Source: Notamacropus eugenii (Eukaryota; Chordata; Mammalia; Diprotodontia; Macropodidae). From it: a stretch of DNA of 64,000 nt. Within the stretch, counting starts at the first letter, position 1. Each line of letters opens with the position of its first letter. Where the stretch lies: contig NC_092875.1 in NCBI RefSeq assembly GCF_028372415.1, forward strand, positions 435,061,377 to 435,125,376. Reading direction: 5' to 3'. The translations under genes and the position numbers were made by a program. This document shows positions 24,401 through 35,994 of this stretch, one piece after another. The notes below the pieces were generated by a model. That model saw only the letters and a list, made by a program, of their open reading frames with translations, was not told where the DNA came from and did not search any database.

Positions 24401-25504
24401 GAAGGCAATATGAAAGATATCACAAGAGAGTATAAGTTTAATTTCCATTGAATGGGACAGAAAATAAATGCTATCACTTCAGAAGAAATCAATATTTCCC
24501 AGAATGGCCTGGGAAGGCTCTGTAGAAGAGGTGGGGCTCATATTTGGCAGCCCTGAAGGGTACTGATTACTGTCCTCTTCTTAACGAAAGTGATATGTTG
24601 CAAATCCAGTAATATTCTTCAAGTTGTAAATTAATAGATTGAAGATATTTGCTCCTTGAAGTGAAGGAGAATCTGTCTCCCATGTGGCCAGTGTAAAGGT
24701 GAAATTTTTTCAGGAGATCACTGTAAGGGAAGAGAAAGAAAATCTGGCACCATAAACACCAAGGAACTCTGTTTGCCCTTGAGAGAACGGTATTTGTTGA
24801 CTCGGATTACGTTTAGTTGACTAGACATCTCCAGGCAACCTTAAGAGAATGTTTGCTTTGCTGTGTTCCAAAGGAAATTTATATGAAATATCAAAGTGAG
24901 ACACTGAAAACATCTAAGCACATCATTACAGAATGGCAGTCACTAGAAATGGAACTACATGTTTAAATTCCTAACATTTTAAGTAAAGGTGGACAGGAAG
25001 TTAGCCAAGAACTGTTTCCAGGAAAGGAATGTCTGAAACAAACTATACTTGTTAAATAGAGATTTCTACTGAATACTACATTTGAGGTTTTGCTTTATTA
25101 TCTGAGTTAGATTAGATGCATTAACTCCCTTTATCAGACACGGACCATTCCAACTCACCTTGATTGATGTTTGGCTAATCAGAGCCCAGTCTACATGACA
25201 AAGGGAGGCCAAAAGGAGCTAGTGTCTCCCATGTAGGTGCCTTTTGCAGTAAACCAGCTTCCCTGGGTGGCTTGAAAAATTTGTTTAATTTTCTCTTCTT
25301 TAAAGAACTTGTACCCCCAGAGTGAGGCAGCAACTCTCTCCTATAGTGAACAGATCTTGCTGAGGCTCAGGGATGCAGGAAAGTGTCATAGCAGCATCTT
25401 AGGAACCATTACTTTGTCCCCAGGAGAAAATCAGGAAGGATATACTAACTATATGCAACCACATGGTCTGAATAAACTTATAGAGCATTTTCCTCTAAAA
25501 TTCA
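24401..25504. other. Unassigned DNA
   Basis: About 1.1 kb with no assigned repeat. I see no exon with a recognisable product; the 71-codon frame near 25309 is unremarkable. Confidence 0.4.
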
Positions 25505-26015
25505 GCATGAATATGGTGTGGTAGTGGAAGGAATATCAGATTTGGAGTAGGAGAATCTGGATCCTGGATTCAGAAGCCAACTTTGCCACAAACTACCTGG
25601 GGGAGCTTGGACTAATCACTTAAATGTTCTTAACAGGGCAGCTAAGTGGTGCAGTGGATAGAGCACCAGTGCAGGAGTCAGGAGGACCTGAGTTCAAATC
25701 TCACCACAGACACTTGACGCTCACTAGCTGTGAGACCTTGGGCAAGTCACTTAACTCCAATTGCCTCATCCTGGATCATCTCCAGTCATCCTGATGAATA
25801 TCTGGTCCCTGGATTCAGATGGCTCTGGAGGAGAAGTGAGGCTGGTGACCTGCACAGCCCTCGCTCACTCAAAACAAAGTCAAGTACAAGTCATGTCATT
25901 ATTTCTCTGATGGCTTGGTCTTCTTCGGCAGCGAAGGACAAACACACACGTGAGCAGCATGTATAAATGTTCTTAATGTCTCTTATCCTAAGCTTTCTCC
26001 TCCATAAAATGAAGA
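25505..26015 (+). repeat. MIR-type SINE, sense, split by a SINE
   Basis: Left piece: 'gtggtagtggaaggaatatc', 'ttggactaatcacttaaatg' to 25633. Right piece: 'tcctccataaaatgaag' after 25976. A second MIR-like piece ('ctctgagtcttagtttcc') sits at about 26135, between microsatellite blocks. Confidence 0.7.
25634..25963 (+). mobile_element. Marsupial tRNA-derived SINE (WSINE/MAR type)
   Basis: Full length: tRNA-like head 'gggcagctaagtggtgcagt', B-box-like 'gagttcaaatctcac', core 'gtgagaccttgggcaagtc', and tail 'ggtcttcttcggcagcgaag' plus 'gacaaacacacac'. A perfect 13-base target duplication, 'taaatgttcttaa', lies at 25621-25633 and 25964-25976. The tail resembles the end of the minus-strand LINE at 37090-37145. 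Confidence 0.9.
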
Positions 26016-26395
26016 TACATGTGTATAAATGTGTGTATGTATGTATATACACATATACTATGTATGTGCATATACACACATGGACACATATGTGCATGCA
26101 TATACATGTATGTATATATTTTTATATAAAAACTTGCTCTCTCTGAGTCTTAGTTTCCATTTCTGTCAAATGAGGTTAGCAGATACAGACACACACACAT
26201 ATACACATACATATATACACATATAGGGTGCATATATACATGTACATATATACACACATATAGAATATATACATATACATACACACTATTACATGTGTAT
26301 TTATATATAATGTACATAATATATACGTATGCATGTACGTGTATATATACATATATATGTACACACATATATATAGATAGATAGATGCCCTGCTC
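26016..26395. repeat. TA/CA/TG microsatellites
   Basis: Two blocks of alternating TA, CA and TG separated by a MIR-like piece at about 26125-26180. Frames on both strands (Tyr/Ile/Cys/Val-rich) are translations of the repeat. A short (GATA)n lies at about 26373-26385. Confidence 0.9.
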
Positions 26396-26889
26396 TAAAT
26401 CTATAATGCTAAATAATATGCATGATCTCAAAGGTTTATTCTCTTCTTAATGGCAGGGTCACATACAAAACAACACAGAATATTTTGCTTTTATTCTCCT
26501 TGAAAACGTACTTTTGTTTATAAGATTGTCTACTTCTGACTTCTCTTTTTTCCCCATAGTGAACTGAAAAGCCACTTAGCCAAACAGCTTCATTTTTATA
26601 TGATTTCAATTAGATTTGAAATTTAGGGTATTAGTACAATGAAACAATATTGAGGGTATGATGGAAAAATATAATGGTACTTTTTCGCTACTATAGATCT
26701 ACAGACTCCTGCCAAACCAGGCTACAGCCTGATCATTTTTGTCTTTTTCTTGCTTTTTGCTTTTTACCACAGCCTAATCCATTGTTCAAATGTCTGTACT
26801 TACCATTTTAGGAACTTAATAAATAATTTTGTTATGTCACATGATAGGCCTGACCTGAATCATGGGAGATGCCACTAAGGTGTACCAGG
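26396..26889. other. Unassigned DNA
   Basis: No repeat or exon recognised. Confidence 0.4.
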
Positions 26890-27040
26890 ACAATCATCTT
26901 ACTTCTCACATTTTGGGCATCTCCCCAACCCCAGCAGAATATAAACTCCTTGAGGGCAGGAATTATCTCATTTTGTCCTTGTAGTCCTCAAACCTAGCTC
27001 ATTCCCTGGCAAATAGTAATAAAAGCTCTTTTGATTGAAT
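26890..27040 (+). repeat. L2 LINE tail, sense
   Basis: 'aatataaactccttgagggc', 'aggaattatctcattttgtc', 'caaacctagctcattccc' and a 'tggcaaatagtaataaaagc' tail. Confidence 0.75.
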
Positions 27041-27909
27041 GGACATCATCTAGGGAATGACTAGGAGATAGTGTGTAAGAGAAAAGAAAGAAATTCTTCC
27101 AGTTGAGGCTTTACTAATCTGTGGTTAGAGTCATCCACCAAGGCAAGGGAGTGGGATGTTCATGTCCCACTGTAGGCAACAGCATTTACAGCTTTAATGG
27201 ACACTGAGATGGATGGGTTGAGACTAGACCTTGACAAACAATATGGCATTAACAACAGAGGATTCCAGACTGAGGGAGAAAGGTAGGACCAAGGAAGTCA
27301 ATCAAACCAAGCCATGGACCTCTGAGTCTACCCAAGATGAAAGAAAATGGATTGTTTAAACAGAAGTCTATGAGACAAGGTTAGAGAATTAGTCAGGTGT
27401 TCCAAAAGCTTCGAAGACATAGGGAAAGAAGAGAGGTTGCTATGCAACAGTAAATCCCTCTCTGAAGCTTCTTTTCAAAGGTGAATTGCCAACCATGCTC
27501 ACTCTTGTGTCTTAAAGAGACATGTGCCCTTTGGAATTCAGGACCCAGGCAAAAACTGGCCCATTCAAGTTCCAGACACATCCCTACATGCACTCTGATG
27601 ACTTTTTTTCTCCTCCAGTGTTGCCCTTGATGTTTATCTGAACCCACTTTCCTCTATATAAAAATATTAGCTAGCTAGAAGGGGAGAATAAGAAGGAAAC
27701 AGCATATAATTTCCCTCATATTAATTTTGCCCTGCATCCCCCATATCCACCCACACATGCCCCAGAGACGACCCCTGTAGGTCACATTCCATAATTATTT
27801 ATATTAATATGACTGGGTATTGCCATTTATTTTTATGCCTTCGGACAAGGCCACATGATTCATCTAGCTTGCACAAGATACTGTGCTTCCTGGAGGGAGG
27901 AGCCTTTAT
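27041..27909. other. Unassigned DNA
   Basis: About 0.87 kb with nothing recognised. The 84-codon minus-strand frame (27393-27647) has no domain that I can name. Confidence 0.4.
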
Positions 27910-28185
27910 TAAAGATTTTATGATCAGAGATTTGGAGCTGGAAGAAGTTTGGAAGCCATATTTTTGCAACTGAAGGGATAGGGCCCAATTCTATTTCTCT
28001 AGTATTAGTAATTCCCAAGGGGAAAAATCTCCCTTTACCAGAGCAAGTGGACCCCTTCTCTATAACTTCTAGTCTTAGCACAGCATAGTGAAGTAACTTT
28101 TTCAGAGTCACTCAGACAGACCTGGGACTTAAACCCAGGTTTTCAGGCTTTGAGGCTGGCTCTCTATCCATCACATTATGCTGAG
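27910..28185 (-). repeat. MIR-type SINE relic, antisense
   Basis: 'gatttggagctggaag', 'acttaaacccaggttttc' and 'ctctatccatcacattatg' follow antisense MIR order. Confidence 0.6.
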
Positions 28186-28479
28186 AAAGAACAAATGAAT
28201 GCTACTTACAACTTGGCCATTTGGGCTGTTTTCCTTCAACACCTTCACCAAAGGAGATGGCAGGTGGGTAGTTCAGTCTTCCTTCCCTAGGCCCTAAAAG
28301 ACAAAGAACAAGACACTTAACCCTACGTGTCCTCTCACACACAATTTCTACCTCAACCTTCACCTGAATCTAAAAATGCAGACTGATCCACCCTCCCTTT
28401 ACCCCACCCAGGTCTCAACCAACAAAGAACAGTTCCATAAGAAAGACAAGCAAAACCAGAGACAACCCAACAGAAGGGC

Positions 28480-29100
28480 CATATGCCACATCGCCCAGAA
28501 AAATCTCGAATCAAATTACACTGTTTGAATTATTTACAGTATCCCTCCTTGCCAAATCTAAGCAAACATTCCACTCGAATCAGCTCCACTCCTGGAGCTG
28601 TAACTGTTTATTGTAAAATCAAGCGCACAATAGCTCTTTCATGAAACATTCAACTGTATCTTTAGCACTAATAAGTATCACACATGCATTATGAATGCTT
28701 CCTTATTATAAAGCTCCACACTCAGTGCATGAAACTTTCAGCTCCCTATTCAGAATCATTATGAGCAAGATGTTTCCTCTCAGGCGATTTCTCCTGGTGA
28801 CGTCAGAGTCTTTGGATAAATAGTGACGCTAGTGTTTTTAATAGCTGTTTCCCGCCATGATTGCAAAAGAAATATGAACAAGGATTGAATTCATAATTCA
28901 GCTTTGCAGGAGTCTCAGGTTCAACAACATTTAATGCCCATTCTCAAATGTTGTTTTATATTTAAATATTTGTCTAATCAGATTGTTTCATTCGTCTGTA
29001 TATAAATTATCATTTTGAACAGAAGCAGTGCCTTGTGTCATGAGGTGCTACTGGACCTGTACTTTATCAGTAGGAAGAAAAGCCATTTCTCCAAACATTT
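28480..29100. promoter_or_regulatory. Repeat-free element with CRE and E2F-like motifs
   Basis: I find no repeat signature over about 600 bases, in contrast with both flanks. It contains a full palindromic cAMP-response element 'tgacgtca' at 28798-28805, a second half-site 'gtgacgc' near 28824, and an E2F-type 'tttcccgcc' at 28848-28856. Many AT-rich homeodomain-type sites such as 'attcataattc' are also present. This is compatible with a distal enhancer or an ancient conserved non-coding element; function is inferred. Confidence 0.4.
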
Positions 29101-29429
29101 CAATTAATTTGGGGCAATAGTTTTTGTTACGAGTCAAAAAGTGGTTCTGAGATCATTATATTAAAACTAGCTTAAGAACTCCTCTAATCTTCCCTTTTCT
29201 AATCTACCTTTACACCTCCATCCACCCCATTTCATTCCCTTCTTTTATTTCCACCTTATTGTACAGTCCCTTATGTTCTGAAGAATTATTTGCATTTATG
29301 GTCATTCAGATAATTCCTCCCTTGTTTAATCTTCCCGAAGGCTTCCAATTATAGTAATAATCAAATATTTCACATTTTCCATAAACACCAGAAGAGATCA
29401 CCATCCTAATATTATATAGAGACACTGTG
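29101..29429. other. Unassigned DNA
   Basis: Nothing recognised beyond T/C-rich stretches around 29190-29260. Confidence 0.35.
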
Positions 29430-29560
29430 TTGTCAAATATAGAGAGCGTTAGGTTTTGAGACAGAAAGACCTGTGTTTAAATTCTGTTTCTGTTATGTCC
29501 TAGCTATGGATCCTGAGCAAGTCACTTTAACTTTTGGCAACTCCCTAAGACTTATTTCCT
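29430..29560 (+). repeat. MIR-type SINE relic
   Basis: 'agacctgtgtttaaattctg' and 'gatcctgagcaagtcact' are the sense MIR core. Confidence 0.75.
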
Positions 29561-29689
29561 GAATTCTAGACTTAGGGTTCCCAAAACACAGAAAAGAGGA
29601 AACTCTTTTCTTATCTAAGTATTGATATACTATACCTAATATCTATTTATATGTTTGACTTTGGCTCTAAGATCACAGAGTACATATGC

Positions 29690-29880
29690 CACCAAATATC
29701 AGCATGCTAAAAACAGGAGCACTGGAATCAGAAGATGTCAGTTCAAATCTGTCACTTATTAACTATGTGACATTGAGTAAGTCACTTAACTTCCTTTGGT
29801 CTCAGTTTCTTCATGTAGAAAATGGTGCATTTGGACTACATAGCTTCTCAGGTCCTTCCCAACCCTAGACTTCTGATTCA
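29690..29880 (+). repeat. MIR-type SINE
   Basis: 'cagttcaaatctgtcac', 'tgacattgagtaagtcactt' and 'tcagtttcttcatgtag' are the sense MIR core and second half, ending with 'ggtccttcccaacccta'. Confidence 0.8.
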
Positions 29881-29964
29881 TGCCTGCTGAACATTTTTCT
29901 TAAGGAATTGTTCTCACAATGTTTTCCTATTTGTGGGTTTGATAGAATCTCAAAGTTGAAAGGG

Positions 29965-30180
29965 AAGGAAATAAACATTTTTCTAACACCTGCCATGTCC
30001 CAGGCACTGGGCTAAGCACTTTTCCCAAATATGACTTACTGGATCCTCACAACAACTCTGAGAGATAGGTACTATTGCTTTTGTCCTCATTTGACCACAG
30101 AGGAAACTGAGACAGAATTTAAGTGACTTGCACAGGGTCATACAGCTAGTTAACATCTAAAGGCAGATTTATAGTGTTCT
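29965..30180 (-). repeat. MIR-type SINE, antisense
   Basis: 'gtcccaggcactgggctaag', 'cctcacaacaactctgagag' and 'agtgacttgcacagggtc' follow antisense MIR order. Confidence 0.8.
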
Positions 30181-30229
30181 TTTAAGTGTATTAAAATTAA
30201 ACCAAGTAAAACACTTTTAGGTAAAGTAA

Positions 30230-30345
30230 ACTGGTCTACGATGATTATATGTAACTATCATATAATTATATATTGTATACCATATATAACATAGAATTAT
30301 GGATATAACATATGTAACTGTAACTATCATATATAAGAAGTGAGT
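30230..30345. repeat. AT-rich low-complexity tract
   Basis: Repeated 'gtaactatcatata' units and TATA-rich palindromic segments; 'taactatcatat' occurs twice, at about 30251 and 30321. Confidence 0.6.
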
Positions 30346-30399
30346 TCGGTTGTGTGCAGTAATGAAGAGGAAATTTTGCAGATCTATTTCTAAACCACG

Positions 30400-30535
30400 T
30401 AACTGTCTGCTAGACAGAGGTTAAGTGACTCACCTAAGGTCACACAACTAGAAAGTGTGTGAGGTTGGATTTGAACTCAGGTCCACCTGACCCCAGGTCC
30501 AGCACTCCCTCTACTGTACCATCTAGCTGCTTCTA
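30400..30535 (-). repeat. MIR/tRNA-SINE relic, antisense
   Basis: 'ggttaagtgactcacctaag', 'ggatttgaactcaggtccac' and the head complement 'ctgtaccatctagctgc' suggest a tRNA-SINE head rather than a plain MIR. Confidence 0.65.
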
Positions 30536-30544
30536 AGGTACCTG

Positions 30545-30720
30545 AAAAGGAATCTTAAAGATCTTCTTGTTCCAATCCCCTCATTTAGTAAATGATAAAA
30601 ATGATGCCCAGACTGGTGAAATGATCCTTTAGGGTCACTTAGGTAGCTAGTGGTAGAGGTGGTACTAGCACACAAGTCTTGTGACTTCTAGTGCAGTGTC
30701 TTTCCCACAATATCATATGT
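30545..30720 (-). repeat. MIR-type SINE relic, antisense
   Basis: 'ttccaatcccctcatttag' and 'agggtcacttaggtagctag' in antisense MIR order. Confidence 0.55.
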
Positions 30721-30724
30721 ACAA

Positions 30725-31080
30725 GGTCCTTCTGGAATAGTCATTGAAGTCAGTCAAATGGAAATGTATGCCATGGGAAAACACATAAAAATACATAGTT
30801 CAAAATCTCTTTCAGGAATGATTATTGCCCTGGTGACTCACAGAACAGATAAATCATAACCTCTTTCATCAAGCATCAGATCAGGGAAGGTTTGGGGGAA
30901 AAGGTATCAGGGAGAAATGGGTCTGTATAATTTCCTCTACATTAATACACAAAACTTAACACACTTGTTATATATGATGGTCGTGGACAAGTTTACTTAA
31001 TTATTGAAAAGTATTTTACTTGGTTTGATTTCAATACACTTTACAAGATCAATAGAAAATAAAGCAAGAGCCTCTGTATA
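30725..31080. other. Unassigned DNA
   Basis: Nothing recognised. Confidence 0.35.
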
Positions 31081-31084
31081 CTGT

Positions 31085-31320
31085 GAAGATATTCATGACT
31101 TTGGGGTTTTAGATCTGAGATATCAGAATTGTACACCTTGGATAACCCTTAACGATCATGTCACTGGACTACTTCCTTTAATAATGAGGAAACTGAGGCC
31201 CAAAGGTGAAGGCATCTGCTTAAAGTCAGACCATGGTGGAAGTAGGATTAGAACCCATATCTTCTGACTTTGGTCCCGTGCTTCTTCCCATTACAGCACA
31301 GTGGAGAGAAGTTTTTAGAT
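31085..31320 (-). repeat. MIR-type SINE relic, antisense
   Basis: 'aatgaggaaactgaggccca', 'gtaggattagaacccatatc' and 'ttcttcccattacagcac' follow antisense MIR order. Confidence 0.65.
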
Positions 31321-31935
31321 TGGTGCCTTAAAGGTCCCCAAGATATATGAATGTGAATCAGAACAAACATCCAGACACCATTTACAATTATTTGCTGATT
31401 AATGTCTTCACACACAAACTTTGGGGCACTTAAGAAAATAAGCAACGTATGTGACCATACAGTAAAACTATCAAATAAAGCTTATTTACCCTATAACCCC
31501 CTACAGTCTTGTGTATTTTATTTCTTGGAGGTGGGGGGAGTTTTATGTGGATGGAGAAGCTCGGTTCATCAGAGGAAAATATATACATTAAGTCCAATAG
31601 AAAAGAAATTCAGCATAAAACTGAAACGAACTGATTTTATATATCAAGAAACTCCATGAATCAAAATTAAAAACACTTCATCTCAATGAAATCAACATAA
31701 GGAAAAGCAAATGTATGACTCCATCCTTTGTGTATTTCTCATTCTTGTTTTTTTATTAGCTGCTAATTATCAAACACTAATGAAGAAAAGTGATTAGAGA
31801 AATACAGTGAAAATGAAGAAAAGGTAAATGTAGGACAACTCTATGGAAAGATTTCCTGACAATGAAATTAATTTTCACATTTGAATCTTTCCTGAAGAAA
31901 ATTAGAGATGTAGCATAACTTGAGTTAACCTATGC
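31321..31935. other. Unassigned DNA
   Basis: About 0.6 kb without an assigned feature. An 85-codon frame near 31402 has no known domain. Confidence 0.4.
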
Positions 31936-31939
31936 ATCA

Positions 31940-32750
31940 TACTGGTTAGTCAATCAGTCAATGCATTTATTAAACACCTACTATGTGCTGGGCACTGTGT
32001 TAGGCTTGTAATAGAAACACGAAAATGAGATGGCCCCTATCCTCCAGAAGCTTTTGTTCTCCTGGAAATGTGATTGTTAAATTAAAATTAAAACAATATT
32101 TTGTTATTGTTGTGTTGTTTGGGTCATATCCAATTCTTCATGACTCCAGTTTGGGGTTTCCTTGACAAAGATACTGGAGTGGTTGCCATTTCCTTCCCCA
32201 GTTCATTTTACAGATGAGGAAACTGAGGCAAACAAGGTTAGGTGACTTGTCCAAGGTCACACAGCTAATAAGTGTCCATCTTCCTGCCTCCAGGCCCAGC
32301 ACTCTATTTACTGTGCCACTATAGGGTTATATAAAATAAAAATATAGTGAATTGGCAGTGGTACAAGAGCTGAGGGAATCAGGACAGTCCTGTAATAAAA
32401 CAGAACATTTGAACTGAGTCTTGAAGGGGGTTCTAGTAAGCAGAGATAAGGAGGGACAGACAGCCTTAGTGACATGGGCTATTAGAGTGGGAAATGGAAT
32501 CTTAGATACAAGGAACAGCAAACAGGCCCATTTAGTCAGAATGTAGAGGGCAGGAGGGAAAGAAACATGTAATTATCCTAGAAAGACAAGCCAAAGTCAG
32601 ATTGTAAAGGGTTTTAAATGCCAAGCAGTTTATATTACAATATATAATATGATACAATAAATTTATATTATAACCTAAAAGCAATGGGAAATTACTGAAG
32701 CTTTTTAAAACAAAGTAATAATACACTTGGACCTACTTCAAAAAACTACT
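31940..32750 (-). repeat. L2 LINE 3' region, antisense, split by a SINE
   Basis: The tail at 'caatgcatttattaaacacc' and 'gtgctgggcactgtgttag' is followed, after the SINE at 32102-32330, by 'actgagtcttgaaggggg', 'ggaacagcaaacaggccc' and 'agggttttaaatgccaag'. The order matches the other antisense L2 copies. Confidence 0.75.
32102..32330 (-). mobile_element. tRNA-derived SINE with RTE-type tail, antisense
   Basis: On the plus strand it begins with the tail complement ('gttattgttgtgttgtttgg'), passes 'gacaaagatactggagtgg' and 'tttacagatgaggaaactga', and reaches 'actctatttactgtgcc', close to the head. It lies inside the L2 copy. No clean target duplication is visible. Confidence 0.75.
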
Positions 32751-33280
32751 GATATACAGTGTGTGGGAGCCAATGTTTGTTGAAGAGAGGCATGGTCATG
32801 TGGTCTAGTACAATGTGGTGTTGTACTCAATGAATGGGACACTCTGACTTCTTCCCTGCCTCTAACACATATTAGTTGGATGACTGTGATCCTGTCAATG
32901 AATCTTAAGAGTCTTGCTGCAAGATATTAAGACTTGTATGCTGCTTCATAGACCTATCATGACATAGATTGACTGGACTGCTCAAGGAATCCCAACACCT
33001 AGGAAACAAAGTGTTGACTTATTAATGTCACTTTCAATCATGTGCTTGAATTTTATAGATTGCATCTATATTTATAAAAAAAACCTCTGAAAATCATAAA
33101 ATATCAGCCGCTTAACATAAATCACATGATAAATATATCTGTAAAATGTAAAAATTGCCATAGTAGTGGTTTCATTGATATGTATTTGATAGTACCAGCC
33201 TTCTGTCCCACTTTTTAATGAATCAAAGATCTGTAGTATTTGAAATTAGTTTACAATATTTAGAATATGGCACAATAGGA
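32751..33280. other. Unassigned DNA
   Basis: Nothing recognised. Confidence 0.35.
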
Positions 33281-33283
33281 GTC

Positions 33284-33326
33284 CAACGTGTGTGTATGCG
33301 TGTGTATGTGTGTGTGTGTGTGTGTG
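33284..33326. repeat. (TG)n microsatellite
   Basis: About 40 bases of TG with a few interruptions. It forms part of a 99-codon frame through its Val/Cys translation. Confidence 0.9.
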
Positions 33327-33980
33327 AATTCCTATTTAGCAATATCCCTATGCTCTTTCACACTCTTCTTCCTCCCTGTGAATTTTTCACCCAGTTGACC
33401 CTGTTGGTCTCAACAGGTAGCAAAAGAGCCAGTGATGACTCTTGCTTTCTCACTGGACTGAGGTCTGTGAATATAAAGGATGTTCAAAAGGTGGCAGCTG
33501 ATCATGAAGCTAATTAAGAATCTGTGATTCAGTAATTCCTGAAGAGAATGCATAATTCATAACTAGCCAAAAGTGTTGACTTTTCTTCACAAATTGGGGT
33601 GGTGAAGGTGGGGGTGGGGTGGGGTAGAGAATTGATCAATATTTGCTTAAAGGCCAAAGATAAGCATGTGTGTTGTTTGTAATCACACATAAAAATAAAA
33701 CCACAAAATATCCAGTTAGTGATTTTCTCCGGGGTTAAGATTTATGAGACAAGAAGGGAAGTGGCCAATGGAGTTCCTAATCTCATTCCCACTGCCACCA
33801 TTTCAAGCTAGATTCAATTACCATCTACCTGAATAATTCCTAGCCAGTCCTCGGATCCTTCCCTCTCCCTCACCCCCCATTCTGTTCTTCCAAAAGCTGC
33901 CAAATGTAGCTTCCTTATTCAGAGAACTGGACACATGAACCCTCTGCAATGGCTTCCTCTTGTCCGGGGACAGAACATAG
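33327..33980. other. Unassigned DNA
   Basis: A G-rich run (about 33595-33625) and a homeodomain-type 'agctaattaag' near 33510 are present. No repeat or exon is recognised. Confidence 0.35.
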
Positions 33981-33984
33981 AATT

Positions 33985-34125
33985 TGAATCCTGAGAATCT
34001 ACATTCAAATTCCTCTTCTGTCATTTATGTCCTATTTCACTTTGGGCACATCACAACCTCTCTGGGCCTCAATTTCCTCAGCTGTAAAACAACAGGATTA
34101 GACTAAATAGTGTCTAAGTTTCCTT
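33985..34125 (+). repeat. MIR-type SINE relic
   Basis: 'acattcaaattcctcttctg' and 'gggcctcaatttcctcagct' are sense MIR sequence. Confidence 0.7.
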
Positions 34126-34129
34126 TCAG

Positions 34130-34960
34130 GAAACAATGTGCAATCCTATATCTCACTAAATAAAATTTAAGCTCTTTAGCAAGACATTCAAGGCCCTTTA
34201 TAATCAGGTACCAACCACCTTTATCTATTGTTCCACTCCTTTCTACACATTCTATACTTAAACAAATAAGATGTCTTTTTGCATCTTGCACACATAATAT
34301 GATTTCCTGCCTCCACTGCCTTTATCCAAGCTATTTCCTGGCCCTAATAATGCTCTTTCTCTGGTATAGCTCCCCAATTTTTATCAACTCAATACACTCT
34401 CCTTCAGATTACTTTTGCTGATACTACTAGTAAATAATGGTCTTCCCTCTTTCTTTTTTAAAATTCACATGGTGAATAATCCTTCACAGGACACTGCAAA
34501 GGTCAATCAAGTAGAAAGAATACTTAGATTAAGTAGTCTCCTGAAAGCCGAAGGACAAAAGAGTTGACAGACAGGCTGAGTATTATCAAAGGTATCAAAT
34601 GCTAGAGAGGTCAAGAAGATTCAGTCTCCATGAAAGCATCCCAACACTTCTCCCAGTTTCCTGAAAGAACAAGTCATCTTTCCTTCTCTAAACATTCATG
34701 GTAGGTATTTTGTTTGCACCTTTTTTCTGCATTTTCACCTACTATCTATTTGCCTTTATTTTCATGATTACCAGACTAAAAGTTCCATCAGGGCAAGGAT
34801 GGTGTCTCAGTTTATCTCTGTATCCCACACTTTGCCTATCCCAGTGCCTAGTTATATAACAGGCTCTCCAAAACTATCTTTTATGTGAGTTAATTAGTGA
34901 TACTTCCTGGCACAGAGTAGACTCAATGAACACTCACTGATCAAATGATTCCAGAAACAG
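34130..34960 (+). repeat. L2 LINE 3' ends, sense, in pieces
   Basis: 34130-34490: 'aagacattcaaggcccttta', 'taatcaggtaccaaccacc' and 'ccaagctatttcctggccc'. 34640-34960: 'aaaagttccatcagggc', 'ctgtatcccacactttgcc' and 'cactcactgatcaaatg'. A short antisense L2 piece ('caaatgctagagaggtcaag') sits between at about 34495-34625. Confidence 0.7.
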
Positions 34961-35224
34961 GTTAGGATTCAAGAAAATCAAATACCACTCTCTATAGAAA
35001 AAATGATTTCTGTAAAGTATTAAATACAACAACATGGAATCTCCCTATTAAATTACCATCTAAATTTTTTGCCTGTGCTTACTGTGCTTCCTATTTATGT
35101 CCTTCCTAAAGACAAATCAAATTAAGGCTAACCCACAAGGAAATCAACTTTTTTTATCTGAAAGTACGAGTAATAATGATAACTGTACTAGTGGTGAAGA
35201 TTTGCATTCAATGAAATGATGGTA

Positions 35225-35310
35225 CATGAAAATTATGTAAGTTTTAAAAACAAATATTAAAAATTTTTACATGTAACTGGGGAAAATAAAATACTAAATC
35301 AAATAAAAAA
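35225..35310 (+). repeat. L1/HAL1 3' tail fragment
   Basis: 'aaaaatttttacatgtaact' and 'ggggaaaataaaatac' match the extreme end of the L1/HAL1 3' UTR, followed by an A-rich tail. A 5'-truncated insertion. Confidence 0.55.
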
Positions 35311-35990
35311 TTAGTTTTGTAAATGGTGACATGCTGTGCAAATGAAACGTTTTATTTTGTGTATATTCATTACGCGTTCATTTCTCAAACACTCAAAAAC
35401 AATTTATGCTCAATATACAAAATGCTAAAAACATGTATCTGATACCACTAAGATAAGCATTTTGTTGAATAAGTGACTCTTCCCATCTAAAATGACTGGC
35501 CTTATATATCATACATATCATCTTGCTAAGGCAGCTCCCTATCTTCTATGATTTGAAGGATTCTGGGTAAAGTCCTATTCATGGAAACATCTGCTCCCGT
35601 CCTGTTGCAGAGCCTGATTTTTTTTTTTCAGTTTTATTGAAGCCATTCTCTTCACATCATATTCATTTCTGGAAACACCCACTCCTCCCCCACCCAATGA
35701 GATTTTCCTTGAGACGAAGTTGGTTTCAAGTCATTTTTTAATTAAGTCATTAAGCAAAACCAAATTTTGAGTTCTCCCATTGAATGTAACTTTTAAAGTG
35801 AAACTTAACTTGGAAGGAATAATCCATTAAACTATTATTAGACATAATCCTCTCAGTTACAATCAGTTTATCAGATTAGGCTCTCAAGAAAGCAGGGCTC
35901 TTTGAGTACAGAAAGGCAAACTTGTGTGGAGGGTAGGGGAGAGGGCACAAAGTAGTGGTGGAAGGAACTGACTGCTGCCTAACCAAAAGA
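35311..35990. other. Repeat-free DNA
   Basis: About 0.68 kb without a repeat signature. It includes 'gtgcaaatgaaacg' (octamer-like) and a rare 'attacgcgttc' CpG pair near 35370. Function is unknown. Confidence 0.35.
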
Positions 35991-35994
35991 TCCC

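Noticed and set aside
26029..26431. Several frames of 60-93 codons rich in Tyr, Ile, Cys and Val
   Set aside because: Microsatellite translation; no unique coding content.
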